Below, piece by piece: positions 6,043 through 12,316 of a stretch of DNA of 12,316 bases. Every line of letters starts with the position of its first letter. Position 1 is the stretch's first letter. The stretch is from Flavobacteriaceae bacterium (GTDB taxonomy: Bacteria > Bacteroidota > Bacteroidia > Flavobacteriales > Flavobacteriaceae). The notes beneath the pieces were generated by a model. The model was not told where the DNA came from. It ran no database searches and saw only the letters and a program-made list of their open reading frames with translations. Where the stretch lies: positions 1 to 12,316 of the forward strand of contig JAMPYA010000053.1 in assembly GCA_023700885.1 (NCBI GenBank), in the 5' to 3' direction. The position numbers were made by a program, and so were the translations under genes.

Positions 6043-7392
6043 ATGTCAAAAGACATTCGAATCAAGAAAGGCTTAGATATTAAGCTTAAAGGAAAAGCTG
6101 AAAAAGTTGTTTCAGTTGCTTCACGTTCGAAAGTCTTCGCTATCAATCCATCAGATTTTCAGGGAGTTATTCCAAAACTTACCATAAAACTTGGTGATAA
6201 AATAAAAGCTGGAGAACCTATTTTCTTTTCTAAAAAGATGGAAGATATAAAGTTCGCATCGCCTGTTAGCGGAGAAATTATTGAAATTAACCGTGGAGCT
6301 AAACGCATGATTTTAGATATTAAAATCGCTGCAGACGCTACCGATTCTTACAAAGATTTTGGCATCAAAAATCCTACTGAACTTTCATCAGAAGAAGTAA
6401 AAGCTCATTTATTAGCAAGTGGTTGCTGGCCTTTTATCAAACAACGTCCTTATGACGTAATTGCTAATCCGACAGACCAGCCAAAAGCTATTTTTATTTC
6501 GTCCTTTTCTTCTGCTCCATTAGCAACTGATGATGCTTATGCTTTGGAAAATCAGCAAAAAGAATTTCAAACAGGAATTGATGCATTAAAAAAATTAACG
6601 ACTGGTAAAGTACATTTATCAGTAAATGGTACAACTAACTCTTTCTTTAATGACACTAAAGGAGTGGAAATTCACAACGTGTTTGGAAAACATCCTGCAG
6701 GAAATGTGGGTGTACAAATTCATTTTGTAAATCCAATTAACCGTGGCGAAAAAGTTTGGGTTATCAATCCGCAAGACGTTGCTATTATTGGACGTTTATT
6801 TTTACACGGTAAATTTGATGCTACAAGAACTATTGCACTTGCAGGTAGCGAAATTAAAAAGCCTCAGTATTTCAAAACTATTTTAGGTGCCAATGTAAGC
6901 AATCTAATTAGTGAAAATGTTCCAAACACTAATGTTCGAGTTATTAGCGGTAACGTTTTAACCGGAACCAATATCAGCAAAAATAAATTCTTAGGATTTT
7001 ATGATAATTTGATATCTGTAATTCCAGAAGGAAATCATTATACATTCCTGGGTTGGCACCCATTTATTGGCAACAATAAATTAAGTATCAACAGAGCATT
7101 TTTCTCATGGTTAACACCCAATAAAGAGTATAATTTAGACACTAATTTAAATGGTGAAGAACGTGCTTTTGTTGTGACTGGAGAAATGGAAAAAGTTATG
7201 CCAATGGATATTTATCCAATGCAATTACTTAAAGCCACAATGGCTAACGATATTGAGAAAATGGAAAACTTAGGTATCTACGAAGTAGCTCCTGAAGATT
7301 TTGCTTTGGTTGAATTCGTGAGTACTTCAAAAATTGAAGCTCAAGAAATCATTAGAAGAGGTTTAGATTTAATGGTTGAAGAAGTAGGATAA
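6043..7392 (+). CDS. nqrA: Na+-translocating NADH:quinone reductase subunit A
   Basis: A peripheral cytoplasmic subunit of Na+-NQR, the primary respiratory sodium pump that oxidises NADH and reduces quinone. NqrA sits on NqrB and has been linked to quinone binding. It is 449 residues long, the usual family length, with no membrane segment. The N-terminus (IRIKKGLDIKLKGKAEK, residues 5-21) and the segment PVSGEIIEINRGAKR (74-88, lipoyl-like fold) are typical. The conserved GWHPFIGNNKL stretch (about 338-348) and a C-terminal acidic helix are also present. It is the first gene of the operon, with nqrB 12 bases downstream. The ATG at 6043 fits the family N-terminus (MSKDIRIKKG); the leader is A/T-rich with no Shine-Dalgarno sequence, as usual in Bacteroidota. 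Confidence 0.97.
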   Translation: MSKDIRIKKGLDIKLKGKAEKVVSVASRSKVFAINPSDFQGVIPKLTIKLGDKIKAGEPIFFSKKMEDIKFASPVSGEIIEINRGAKRMILDIKIAADATDSYKDFGIKNPTELSSEEVKAHLLASGCWPFIKQRPYDVIANPTDQPKAIFISSFSSAPLATDDAYALENQQKEFQTGIDALKKLTTGKVHLSVNGTTNSFFNDTKGVEIHNVFGKHPAGNVGVQIHFVNPINRGEKVWVINPQDVAIIGRLFLHGKFDATRTIALAGSEIKKPQYFKTILGANVSNLISENVPNTNVRVISGNVLTGTNISKNKFLGFYDNLISVIPEGNHYTFLGWHPFIGNNKLSINRAFFSWLTPNKEYNLDTNLNGEERAFVVTGEMEKVMPMDIYPMQLLKATMANDIEKMENLGIYEVAPEDFALVEFVSTSKIEAQEIIRRGLDLMVEEVG

Positions 7393-7404
7393 AAAATTAG
7401 AAAG

Positions 7405-8580
7405 ATGAATTTTTTAAGAAAACAATTAGATAAAATCAAACCAAACTTCGATAAAGGAGGTAAGTTTGAAAAGTATGCTCCGGTATACTTCGCTTTTGAC
7501 ACTTTTTTATTCGTTCCAAATCATACCACCAAAAGAGGTGCGCATGTTAGAGATGGAAATGATTTAAAAAGATTGATGTATGTAGTAGTTTTAGCACTTC
7601 TTCCTGCATTATTTTTTGGAATGTGGAATGTAGGATACCAACATTTTACTCAATTACCAAATCCTACGGATGATCCAAATTTTGTGTTTCCTTTCATGAC
7701 AGTTTTCATGTTTGGAGCGCTTAAAGTAATTCCAATGGTTATCGTTTCTTATGTTGTTGGATTGGGTATAGAATTTATGTTCGCAATTTCAAGAGGCCAC
7801 GAAGTAAATGAAGGTTATTTAGTTACAGGAATGTTAATTCCTTTAATTATGCCCATCGATTTACCCTTATGGATGTTAGCGCTTTCAGTAGCTTTTTCTG
7901 TTGTTATAGGTAAAGAAGTATTTGGCGGAACAGGAATGAATATTATGAATCCGGCATTAATAGCCAGAGCTTTTGCTTTCTTTTCTTATGCTCCATTTAT
8001 GTCTGGAGATAAAGTTTGGGTAGCAGATGCTTCAACTATTGATGGTGTTTCTGGAGAAACTATTCTTGGAACTTTAGCTTCTAACAATACTCCATCTTAT
8101 AGTGTTATGGAAATGTTCATGGGTTATATTCCGGGTTCAATTGGAGAAACTTCAGTTTTAATGATTTTAATTGGCGCAGCCTTATTATTATATACTGGCG
8201 TTGCGAGTTGGAGAGTTATGGCATCTGGAGTTTTAGGCGCAGTTGTTATGGGATTATTATTTAATGCTTGGGGAGCTACTGCTTTAATGAATTTCCCTTG
8301 GTGGCAACATTTATTAGTTGGTGGTTTTGCCTTTGGTATTGTGTTTATGGCTACTGACCCTGTTACTGCAGCACAAACCAATGTTGGTAAATGGATTTAC
8401 GGCTTTTTTATCGGTTTCTTTGCAATTATGATTCGTGTGTTCAATGGAGCTTATCCAGAAGGAATCATGATGGCTATATTATTGATGAATGTATTTGCAC
8501 CTACCATTGACCATTACGTAGTAGAAAGCAATATTAAACGTCGAAACAAACGTTTAGAGAAAAACCTAAAAGCAGCATAA
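7405..8580 (+). CDS. nqrB: Na+-translocating NADH:quinone reductase subunit B, covalent FMN and riboflavin-binding membrane subunit
   Basis: The main Na+-translocating membrane subunit, which carries a covalent FMN and contributes to the quinone site. It has 391 residues with multiple hydrophobic helices (for example about 56-75, 98-128, 140-168, 250-290, 303-320 and 330-365). Conserved segments are TKRGAHVRDGNDLKR (42-56), GHEVNEGYLVTG (131-142), GKEVFGGTG (169-177), NPALIARAF (182-190), FMATDPVTAA (314-323) and YPEGIMMAIL (350-359). The FMN attachment motif reads Asp213-Gly-Val-Ser-Gly-Glu-Thr219: the acceptor Thr (equivalent to Thr236 of Vibrio cholerae) is present, but Ala of the SGAT motif is Glu. 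Spacing to nqrC is 2 bases, suggesting translational coupling. Confidence 0.97.
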   Translation: MNFLRKQLDKIKPNFDKGGKFEKYAPVYFAFDTFLFVPNHTTKRGAHVRDGNDLKRLMYVVVLALLPALFFGMWNVGYQHFTQLPNPTDDPNFVFPFMTVFMFGALKVIPMVIVSYVVGLGIEFMFAISRGHEVNEGYLVTGMLIPLIMPIDLPLWMLALSVAFSVVIGKEVFGGTGMNIMNPALIARAFAFFSYAPFMSGDKVWVADASTIDGVSGETILGTLASNNTPSYSVMEMFMGYIPGSIGETSVLMILIGAALLLYTGVASWRVMASGVLGAVVMGLLFNAWGATALMNFPWWQHLLVGGFAFGIVFMATDPVTAAQTNVGKWIYGFFIGFFAIMIRVFNGAYPEGIMMAILLMNVFAPTIDHYVVESNIKRRNKRLEKNLKAA

Positions 8581-8582
8581 TT

Positions 8583-9299
8583 ATGGATAGAAATAGTAAT
8601 GCATATACTTTTATTTTCGCGGTTGCATTAGTAGTTATAGTAGCAGCAGTACTTGCTTTTACAGCTACTAGTTTAAAACCGTTACAAGATAATAATGTGC
8701 GTAATGAGAAAATGCAAAACATTCTCACAACCTTAAATATCACTTCGGAAAAAAGTGAAATTGAAAGTAATTTTAATTTATATATCAAACAACAGATTGC
8801 TTTAAAATCTGACGGAACTATTGATGCTAATGTAAATGCCTTTACAATCGATTTAAAAAAAGAGATTAAAAAGCCTCTAAATGAACAACGATTTCCTTTA
8901 TATGTTGCTGAAAAAGATGGAAAAACATTTTATATCGTTCCGCTTTTTGGATCCGGATTATGGGATGCCATTTGGGGATATATCGCTTTAGATGCAGATA
9001 AAAACACCATAGTTGGCGCTGTTTTTGACCACAAAGGAGAAACTCCCGGGCTTGGTGCTGAGATTAATCAACAATGGTTTGGAGACTTGTTCATTGGAAA
9101 AAAGATCCTAAAAGATGCTAATCAAGGTTTTACTTCTGAAGGAAATTTTGTTTCTGTAAAGGTTGTTAAAGGCGGAACACCTGATGATAATTTACATGGG
9201 GTTGATGGAATTTCTGGCGGAACTATTACCAGTGATGCCGTTTCAAAAATGGTGCAAGAAAGATTATCAAATTATTTACTTTATTTTCAAAATAATTAA
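8583..9299 (+). CDS. nqrC: Na+-translocating NADH:quinone reductase subunit C, covalent FMN subunit
   Basis: Carries the second covalent FMN on a periplasmic domain and passes electrons between the NqrD/E iron-sulfur centre and NqrB. It has 238 residues: an N-terminal membrane anchor at about 9-29 (YTFIFAVALVVIVAAVLAF), then a soluble FMN-binding domain. Conserved segments are GSGLWDAIWGYIAL (123-136) and HKGETPGLGAEI (150-161). The attachment site reads VDGISGGTITS (207-217) with acceptor Thr214, equivalent to Thr225 in Vibrio cholerae; Ala of the SGAT motif is Gly here. Attachment needs the flavin transferase ApbE, which is not encoded in this window. Gaps of 2 bases separate it from both nqrB and nqrD. 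Confidence 0.96.
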   Translation: MDRNSNAYTFIFAVALVVIVAAVLAFTATSLKPLQDNNVRNEKMQNILTTLNITSEKSEIESNFNLYIKQQIALKSDGTIDANVNAFTIDLKKEIKKPLNEQRFPLYVAEKDGKTFYIVPLFGSGLWDAIWGYIALDADKNTIVGAVFDHKGETPGLGAEINQQWFGDLFIGKKILKDANQGFTSEGNFVSVKVVKGGTPDDNLHGVDGISGGTITSDAVSKMVQERLSNYLLYFQNN

Positions 9300-9301
9300 T
9301 T

Positions 9302-9943
9302 ATGTCAGATAAAGAAAAATTATTTTCAAAGAAAAACCTACAGTTGTTAAAGGATCCGTTAGATGATAACAATCCTATTTCAGTACAAGTGTTAGGTATA
9401 TGTTCTGCTTTAGCGATTACCGTTAAATTAGAACCCGCTATTGTAATGTCAATCTCTGTATTATTTGTGGTTACAGCTAGTAACGTAATAGTTTCTTTAT
9501 TAAGAAATTTTATACCAAATCGTATCAGAATCATTGTGCAATTAGTAATTGTTGCTGCCTTGGTAATTTTAGTAGACCAAGTATTAAAAGCTTATGCTTA
9601 TGATGTAAGCAAACAATTATCTGTTTTTGTTGGACTTATTATCACTAATTGTATTGTTATGGGGCGTTTAGAGGCATTTGCTTTAGCCAACGGACCATGG
9701 AAATCATTTTTAGATGGAATTGGAAACTCTTTTGGATATGCATTAATTTTAGTTATTGTAGCATTTTTGAGAGAACTTTTAGGATCAGGAAAATTATTTG
9801 GAATACAAATAATTCCACAATTTTTTTACGATAATGGATATCAAAATAATGGTTTTATGTTATTGTCGCCAATGGCATTAATTGTTGTAGGAATGTTGAT
9901 TTGGGCACAGCGAGCAAGAAATAAAAAATTAATAGAAAAATAA
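9302..9943 (+). CDS. nqrD: Na+-translocating NADH:quinone reductase subunit D
   Basis: An integral membrane subunit that pairs with NqrE in inverted topology; the two share an intramembrane iron-sulfur centre. It has 213 residues with about six hydrophobic helices. Both metal-ligand cysteines are present: Cys34 in LGICSALA and Cys117 in ITNCIVMGR, each in the typical half-helix context. GRLEAFALANGPW (121-133) is a strong family signature. The N-terminus is a short charged cytoplasmic stretch (LFSKKNLQLLKDPL). It belongs to the NqrD/RnfE family; subunit D is assigned by its position before nqrE and by the FALANGPW segment. Confidence 0.96.
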   Translation: MSDKEKLFSKKNLQLLKDPLDDNNPISVQVLGICSALAITVKLEPAIVMSISVLFVVTASNVIVSLLRNFIPNRIRIIVQLVIVAALVILVDQVLKAYAYDVSKQLSVFVGLIITNCIVMGRLEAFALANGPWKSFLDGIGNSFGYALILVIVAFLRELLGSGKLFGIQIIPQFFYDNGYQNNGFMLLSPMALIVVGMLIWAQRARNKKLIEK

Positions 9944-9954
9944 AATAGATACAT

Positions 9955-10569
9955 ATGGAATTAGCAAACTTATTCGTTAAGAGTATCTTTATAGAAAACA
10001 TGATATTCGCCTATTTCTTAGGAATGTGTTCCTATTTGGCGGTATCCAAAACTGTTAAAACAGGTGTTGGACTTGGAGCAGCAGTAATTTTTGTACTAAC
10101 TATTACCCTTCCAATTAACTATTTATTAGATAATTATATATTAAGACAGGGCGCTTTAGCTTGGTTAGGAACCGAATATGTAGAAATTGACTTAAGTTTT
10201 TTAAGTTTTATTTTATTTATTGCTGTTATAGCTTCTATGGTTCAATTGGTAGAGATGATTGTGGAACGTTTTGCTCCAGCTTTATACAGTGAATTAGGCA
10301 TATTTTTACCTTTAATTGCCGTAAACTGTGCTATTTTAGGTGGCTCATTATTTATGCAACAAAAAGACTTTTCTACAATAACAGAAGCAACCGTTTATGG
10401 CTTTGGGTCAGGAATTGGTTGGTTATTAGCCATTGTTGCCATTGCGGCAATACGCGAAAAAATAGCTTATTCTAATGTTCCTGCCCCTTTAAAAGGTCTA
10501 GGAATTACATTTATTATTACTGGTTTAATGGCAATCGGTTTTATGAGCTTTATGGGAATTAAATTATAA
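9955..10569 (+). CDS. nqrE: Na+-translocating NADH:quinone reductase subunit E
   Basis: An integral membrane partner of NqrD (NqrE/RnfA family). It has 204 residues with about six hydrophobic helices. The ligand cysteines are Cys25 in FLGMCSYLAVS and Cys125 in AVNCAILGG, which complete the four-cysteine site together with NqrD. The segment FVKSIFIENMIFAYFLGMC (7-25), ALYSELGIFLPLIAVNCA (109-126) and the loop GFGSGIGWLLAI are typical. It starts 11 bases after nqrD and is followed 20 bases later by nqrF. Confidence 0.97.
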   Translation: MELANLFVKSIFIENMIFAYFLGMCSYLAVSKTVKTGVGLGAAVIFVLTITLPINYLLDNYILRQGALAWLGTEYVEIDLSFLSFILFIAVIASMVQLVEMIVERFAPALYSELGIFLPLIAVNCAILGGSLFMQQKDFSTITEATVYGFGSGIGWLLAIVAIAAIREKIAYSNVPAPLKGLGITFIITGLMAIGFMSFMGIKL

Positions 10570-10589
10570 TCTAAAATAGTAAAGAAATA

Positions 10590-11882
10590 ATGACTACAAT
10601 TTTATCAAGTGTTGCATTCTCATTAATTCTGATACTTATTTTAGTTTCAGTATTATTGATAGCAAAAGCAAAATTATTACCATCAGGTAAAGTTAAAATT
10701 ACAATTAATGGTGAAAAAGTAATAGAAGTAGGAACAGGTAGTTCTCTTTTAAGTACTTTAGGTGATAATAAAATATTTTTACCTTCTGCTTGTGGTGGTG
10801 GTGGGACTTGCGTTCAATGTGAGTGCCACGTAAATTCTGGGGGTGGAGAAATTTTACCTACAGAAACACCTCACTTTACAAGAAAAGAAATAGCACATGG
10901 TGTAAGATTAGCTTGTCAGGTAAAAGTTAAAAATGACATGGATATTACGATTCCTGATGAAGTTTTTGGAATAAAAAAATGGGAAGCTACCGTTGTATCT
11001 AACTATAATGTCGCTTCATTCATCAAGGAATTTATCGTAGAGATTCCTGAAGATATGGACTACAAAGCTGGTGGATATATCCAAATTGAAATTCCTAAAT
11101 GTGAGGTTAAGTTCTCTGATATAGATATTACTGCACACCCAGAAGAACATCCGGGAGAACCAGAAAAATTTAAAGCAGAATGGGATGGTTTTAAAATGTG
11201 GCCATTAGTAATGAAAAATGGAGATAATGTAGAAAGAGCTTATTCTATGGCTTCTTATCCTGCAGAAGGTAGAAGAGTAATGTTAAACGTTCGTATCGCT
11301 ACACCGCCTTTTGACAGAATTAAGGGTGGATGGGCAGATGTAAACCCTGGTATTGCTTCATCCTATATTTTCTCAAAAAAACCTGGAGACAAAGTAATTG
11401 TTTCTGGTCCTTACGGAGAATTCTTTATCAATGAATCGGATTCTGAAATGCTATATGTAGGTGGAGGTGCCGGAATGGCGCCAATGCGTTCACATTTATA
11501 TCATCTATTTAACACTTTGAAAACTGGTAGAAAAGTAACTTATTGGTATGGAGGTCGTTCTAAACGTGAATTATTCTATATTGAACATTTCATGAAATTA
11601 GAACGTGAGTTCCCTAACTTTAAGTTTTTCTTAGTATTATCTGAACCATTACCAGTAGATAATTGGGTTCCTAAAACAGATATAAATGACACAAAAGGAG
11701 ATGGATTTGTTGGTTTTGTTCATCAAGCAGTAATTGATAATTACTTATCTAAACATGACTCTCCTGAGGATATTGAATTCTATTTCTGCGGACCACCAAT
11801 GATGAACAATGCCGTTGTTAAAATGTGTGATGATTTTGGCGTGCCTAAAGAAAATGTTCGATTTGATGATTTCGGAGGTTAA
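10590..11882 (+). CDS. nqrF: Na+-translocating NADH:quinone reductase subunit F, NADH dehydrogenase with 2Fe-2S and FAD
   Basis: The electron entry subunit: it oxidises NADH with FAD and passes electrons to a 2Fe-2S cluster. It has 430 residues. An N-terminal membrane anchor lies at about 4-26. A plant-type ferredoxin domain follows (about 34-125) with ligands Cys68, Cys74, Cys77 and Cys109 (CGGGGTCVQC and LACQV). The FAD-binding domain of the ferredoxin reductase family carries RAYSMASYP (216-224) as the flavin motif. The NAD-binding domain has YVGGGAGMAPMRSH (289-302) and FYFCGPPMM (397-405). It ends in the typical RFDDFGG. It is the last gene of the operon, and a hairpin terminator begins 24 bases after the stop. 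No domain is missing. Confidence 0.98.
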   Translation: MTTILSSVAFSLILILILVSVLLIAKAKLLPSGKVKITINGEKVIEVGTGSSLLSTLGDNKIFLPSACGGGGTCVQCECHVNSGGGEILPTETPHFTRKEIAHGVRLACQVKVKNDMDITIPDEVFGIKKWEATVVSNYNVASFIKEFIVEIPEDMDYKAGGYIQIEIPKCEVKFSDIDITAHPEEHPGEPEKFKAEWDGFKMWPLVMKNGDNVERAYSMASYPAEGRRVMLNVRIATPPFDRIKGGWADVNPGIASSYIFSKKPGDKVIVSGPYGEFFINESDSEMLYVGGGAGMAPMRSHLYHLFNTLKTGRKVTYWYGGRSKRELFYIEHFMKLEREFPNFKFFLVLSEPLPVDNWVPKTDINDTKGDGFVGFVHQAVIDNYLSKHDSPEDIEFYFCGPPMMNNAVVKMCDDFGVPKENVRFDDFGG

Positions 11883-11905
11883 AAAAAATCATATTTTATT
11901 ATATC

Positions 11906-11935
11906 AAAACCGATACAAATTGTATCGGTTTTTTT
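11906..11935 (+). terminator. Hairpin terminator of the nqrABCDEF operon
   Basis: The arms at 11906-11916 and 11922-11932 pair perfectly around the core ACCGATAC/GTATCGGT, with a five-base loop. The T run 11929-11935 follows, all 24 bases past the nqrF stop. This is a classic intrinsic terminator and marks the end of the operon. The A run at 11906-11909 may give weaker function in the other direction. Confidence 0.9.
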
Positions 11936-12176
11936 ATGACTAATTTAATATTATCACCACTATAATTGTCAATATAAATTAACTATAAATATTTTTAGGT
12001 GATACGCTTAACAAAGACTTAATTTCAATTTAGATATAAGCAATAATTTATGTTAATATTACATTGTAATAAACTAAAAATCATTATTTGAATTACCTAT
12101 TATTAATGAACCATTGCAGTTATTTTATTAAACTGTTGAAGAATATCAATATAAGAAGAAGTAAATAATCTGACAT

Positions 12177-12207
12177 AAAAAAAACCACGCAAAATGCGTG
12201 GCTTTTT
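12177..12207. terminator. Hairpin terminator after the TonB-family gene (bidirectional)
   Basis: The stem CCACGCA (12185-12191) pairs with TGCGTGG (12195-12201) around a three-base loop. On the minus strand it is followed by eight T (complement of 12177-12184), 24 bases past the stop of the TonB-family gene. A T run on the plus side (12203-12207) would also allow it to act on rightward transcripts. Confidence 0.88.
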
Positions 12208-12224
12208 ATTGTAAGATTAATTAT

Positions 12225-12316
12225 TTACTCTACATTAAATGTAATAGGTAAACTGTATTTCACCCCTACAGGACGACCTCTTTGTTTACCCGGTTGCATT
12301 TTAGGCAATGATTCAA
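12225..12316 (-). CDS. TonB-family energy transducer, C-terminal end only
   Basis: Only the last 29 residues are in the window, ending ...PITFNVE before the TAA at 12225-12227. The segment LPKMQPGKQRGRPVGVKYSL followed by PITF matches the end of the TonB C-terminal domain of Bacteroidota energy transducers, which contact TonB-dependent receptors in the periplasm and pass on proton-motive force. The upstream part, including any membrane anchor or peptidase (BlaR1-like) domain, lies past the right edge, so subtype cannot be given. Confidence 0.82.
   Translation of the reverse strand, partial: ESLPKMQPGKQRGRPVGVKYSLPITFNVE

Larger units (their letters stand above)
11883..12224. other. Gene-free stretch between nqrF and the TonB-family gene
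   Basis: Apart from the two terminators (11906-11935 and 12177-12207) I find nothing firm here. The only ATG-started open frame of note encodes 20 residues (12106-12168), lacks a promoter box, and is not credible as a gene. No TAnnTTTG box, tRNA or long repeat is visible. The bases from about 11940 to 12170 are strongly AT-rich. Confidence 0.6.

Noticed and set aside
8534..8788. 84-codon minus-strand open frame over the nqrB/nqrC junction
   Set aside because: It is antisense to two conserved genes; its hydrophobic content mirrors the NqrC anchor.
9226..9534. 102-codon minus-strand open frame over the nqrC/nqrD junction
   Set aside because: It is antisense to conserved operon genes and has no motif of its own.
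6043..11882. The operon as an Rnf complex (rnfABCDGE) instead of Na+-NQR
   Set aside because: NqrA without RnfC-type cysteine clusters, NqrF with a plant-type 2Fe-2S plus FAD/NAD domains, and the gene order A-F all fit Na+-NQR and not Rnf.
12106..12168. 20-codon ATG frame (MNHCSYFIKLL...) between nqrF and the TonB-family gene
   Set aside because: Too short, in AT-rich DNA, with no promoter box or conserved feature.

Overview
The window is AT-rich (codons favour A/T in third position), lacks clear Shine-Dalgarno sequences, and carries TAnnTTTG-type -7 promoter boxes. Together with a type IX secretion plug protein, a DUF3667 protein and a Na+-NQR operon, this points to Bacteroidota, most likely a member of Flavobacteriaceae close to Flavobacterium. 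The content is mostly core chromosome. I see no phage, insertion sequence, CRISPR array, tRNA or rRNA.

Left part (1-3500). A truncated PLP-dependent aminotransferase (aspC-like, minus strand) diverges from rsmG (16S rRNA m7G527 methyltransferase, plus strand). Each has a TAnnTTTG box in the shared intergenic region. Behind rsmG sits a 61-residue protein with a CxxC...CxxH zinc-site pattern. A short repeat-rich spacer and a bidirectional hairpin terminator separate it from the convergent pruA (1-pyrroline-5-carboxylate dehydrogenase, minus strand). pruA has its own promoter box and an adjacent GGG-N7-CCC dyad that could be an operator or a hairpin.

Middle part (3516-5881, minus strand). Two genes 53 bases apart probably form one transcript: a secreted DUF5103-type protein (the 'Plug' of the type IX secretion translocon), then a DUF3667 membrane protein with an N-terminal four-cysteine zinc ribbon.

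Right part (6043-11882, plus strand). A complete, tightly packed nqrABCDEF operon encodes the Na+-translocating NADH:quinone oxidoreductase. It has a TAAATTTG box upstream and a strong hairpin terminator right after nqrF. NqrF takes electrons from NADH (FAD, 2Fe-2S). NqrD and NqrE hold the intramembrane Fe-S centre, NqrB and NqrC carry covalent FMN, and NqrB/NqrA complete transfer to quinone, with Na+ export. All expected cofactor cysteines are present. Both FMN-attachment motifs deviate from the textbook S/T-G-A-T: SGET in NqrB and SGGT in NqrC. The maturation genes apbE and nqrM are not linked at the 3' end.

Right edge. After about 340 bases without a gene, the last 29 codons of a minus-strand TonB-family energy transducer run off the window, followed by their own hairpin terminator.

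No clearly new system is evident. The points most worth a second look are the FMN-motif variants, the dyad at the pruA promoter, the uncharacterised Plug/DUF3667 pair and the small zinc-site protein.
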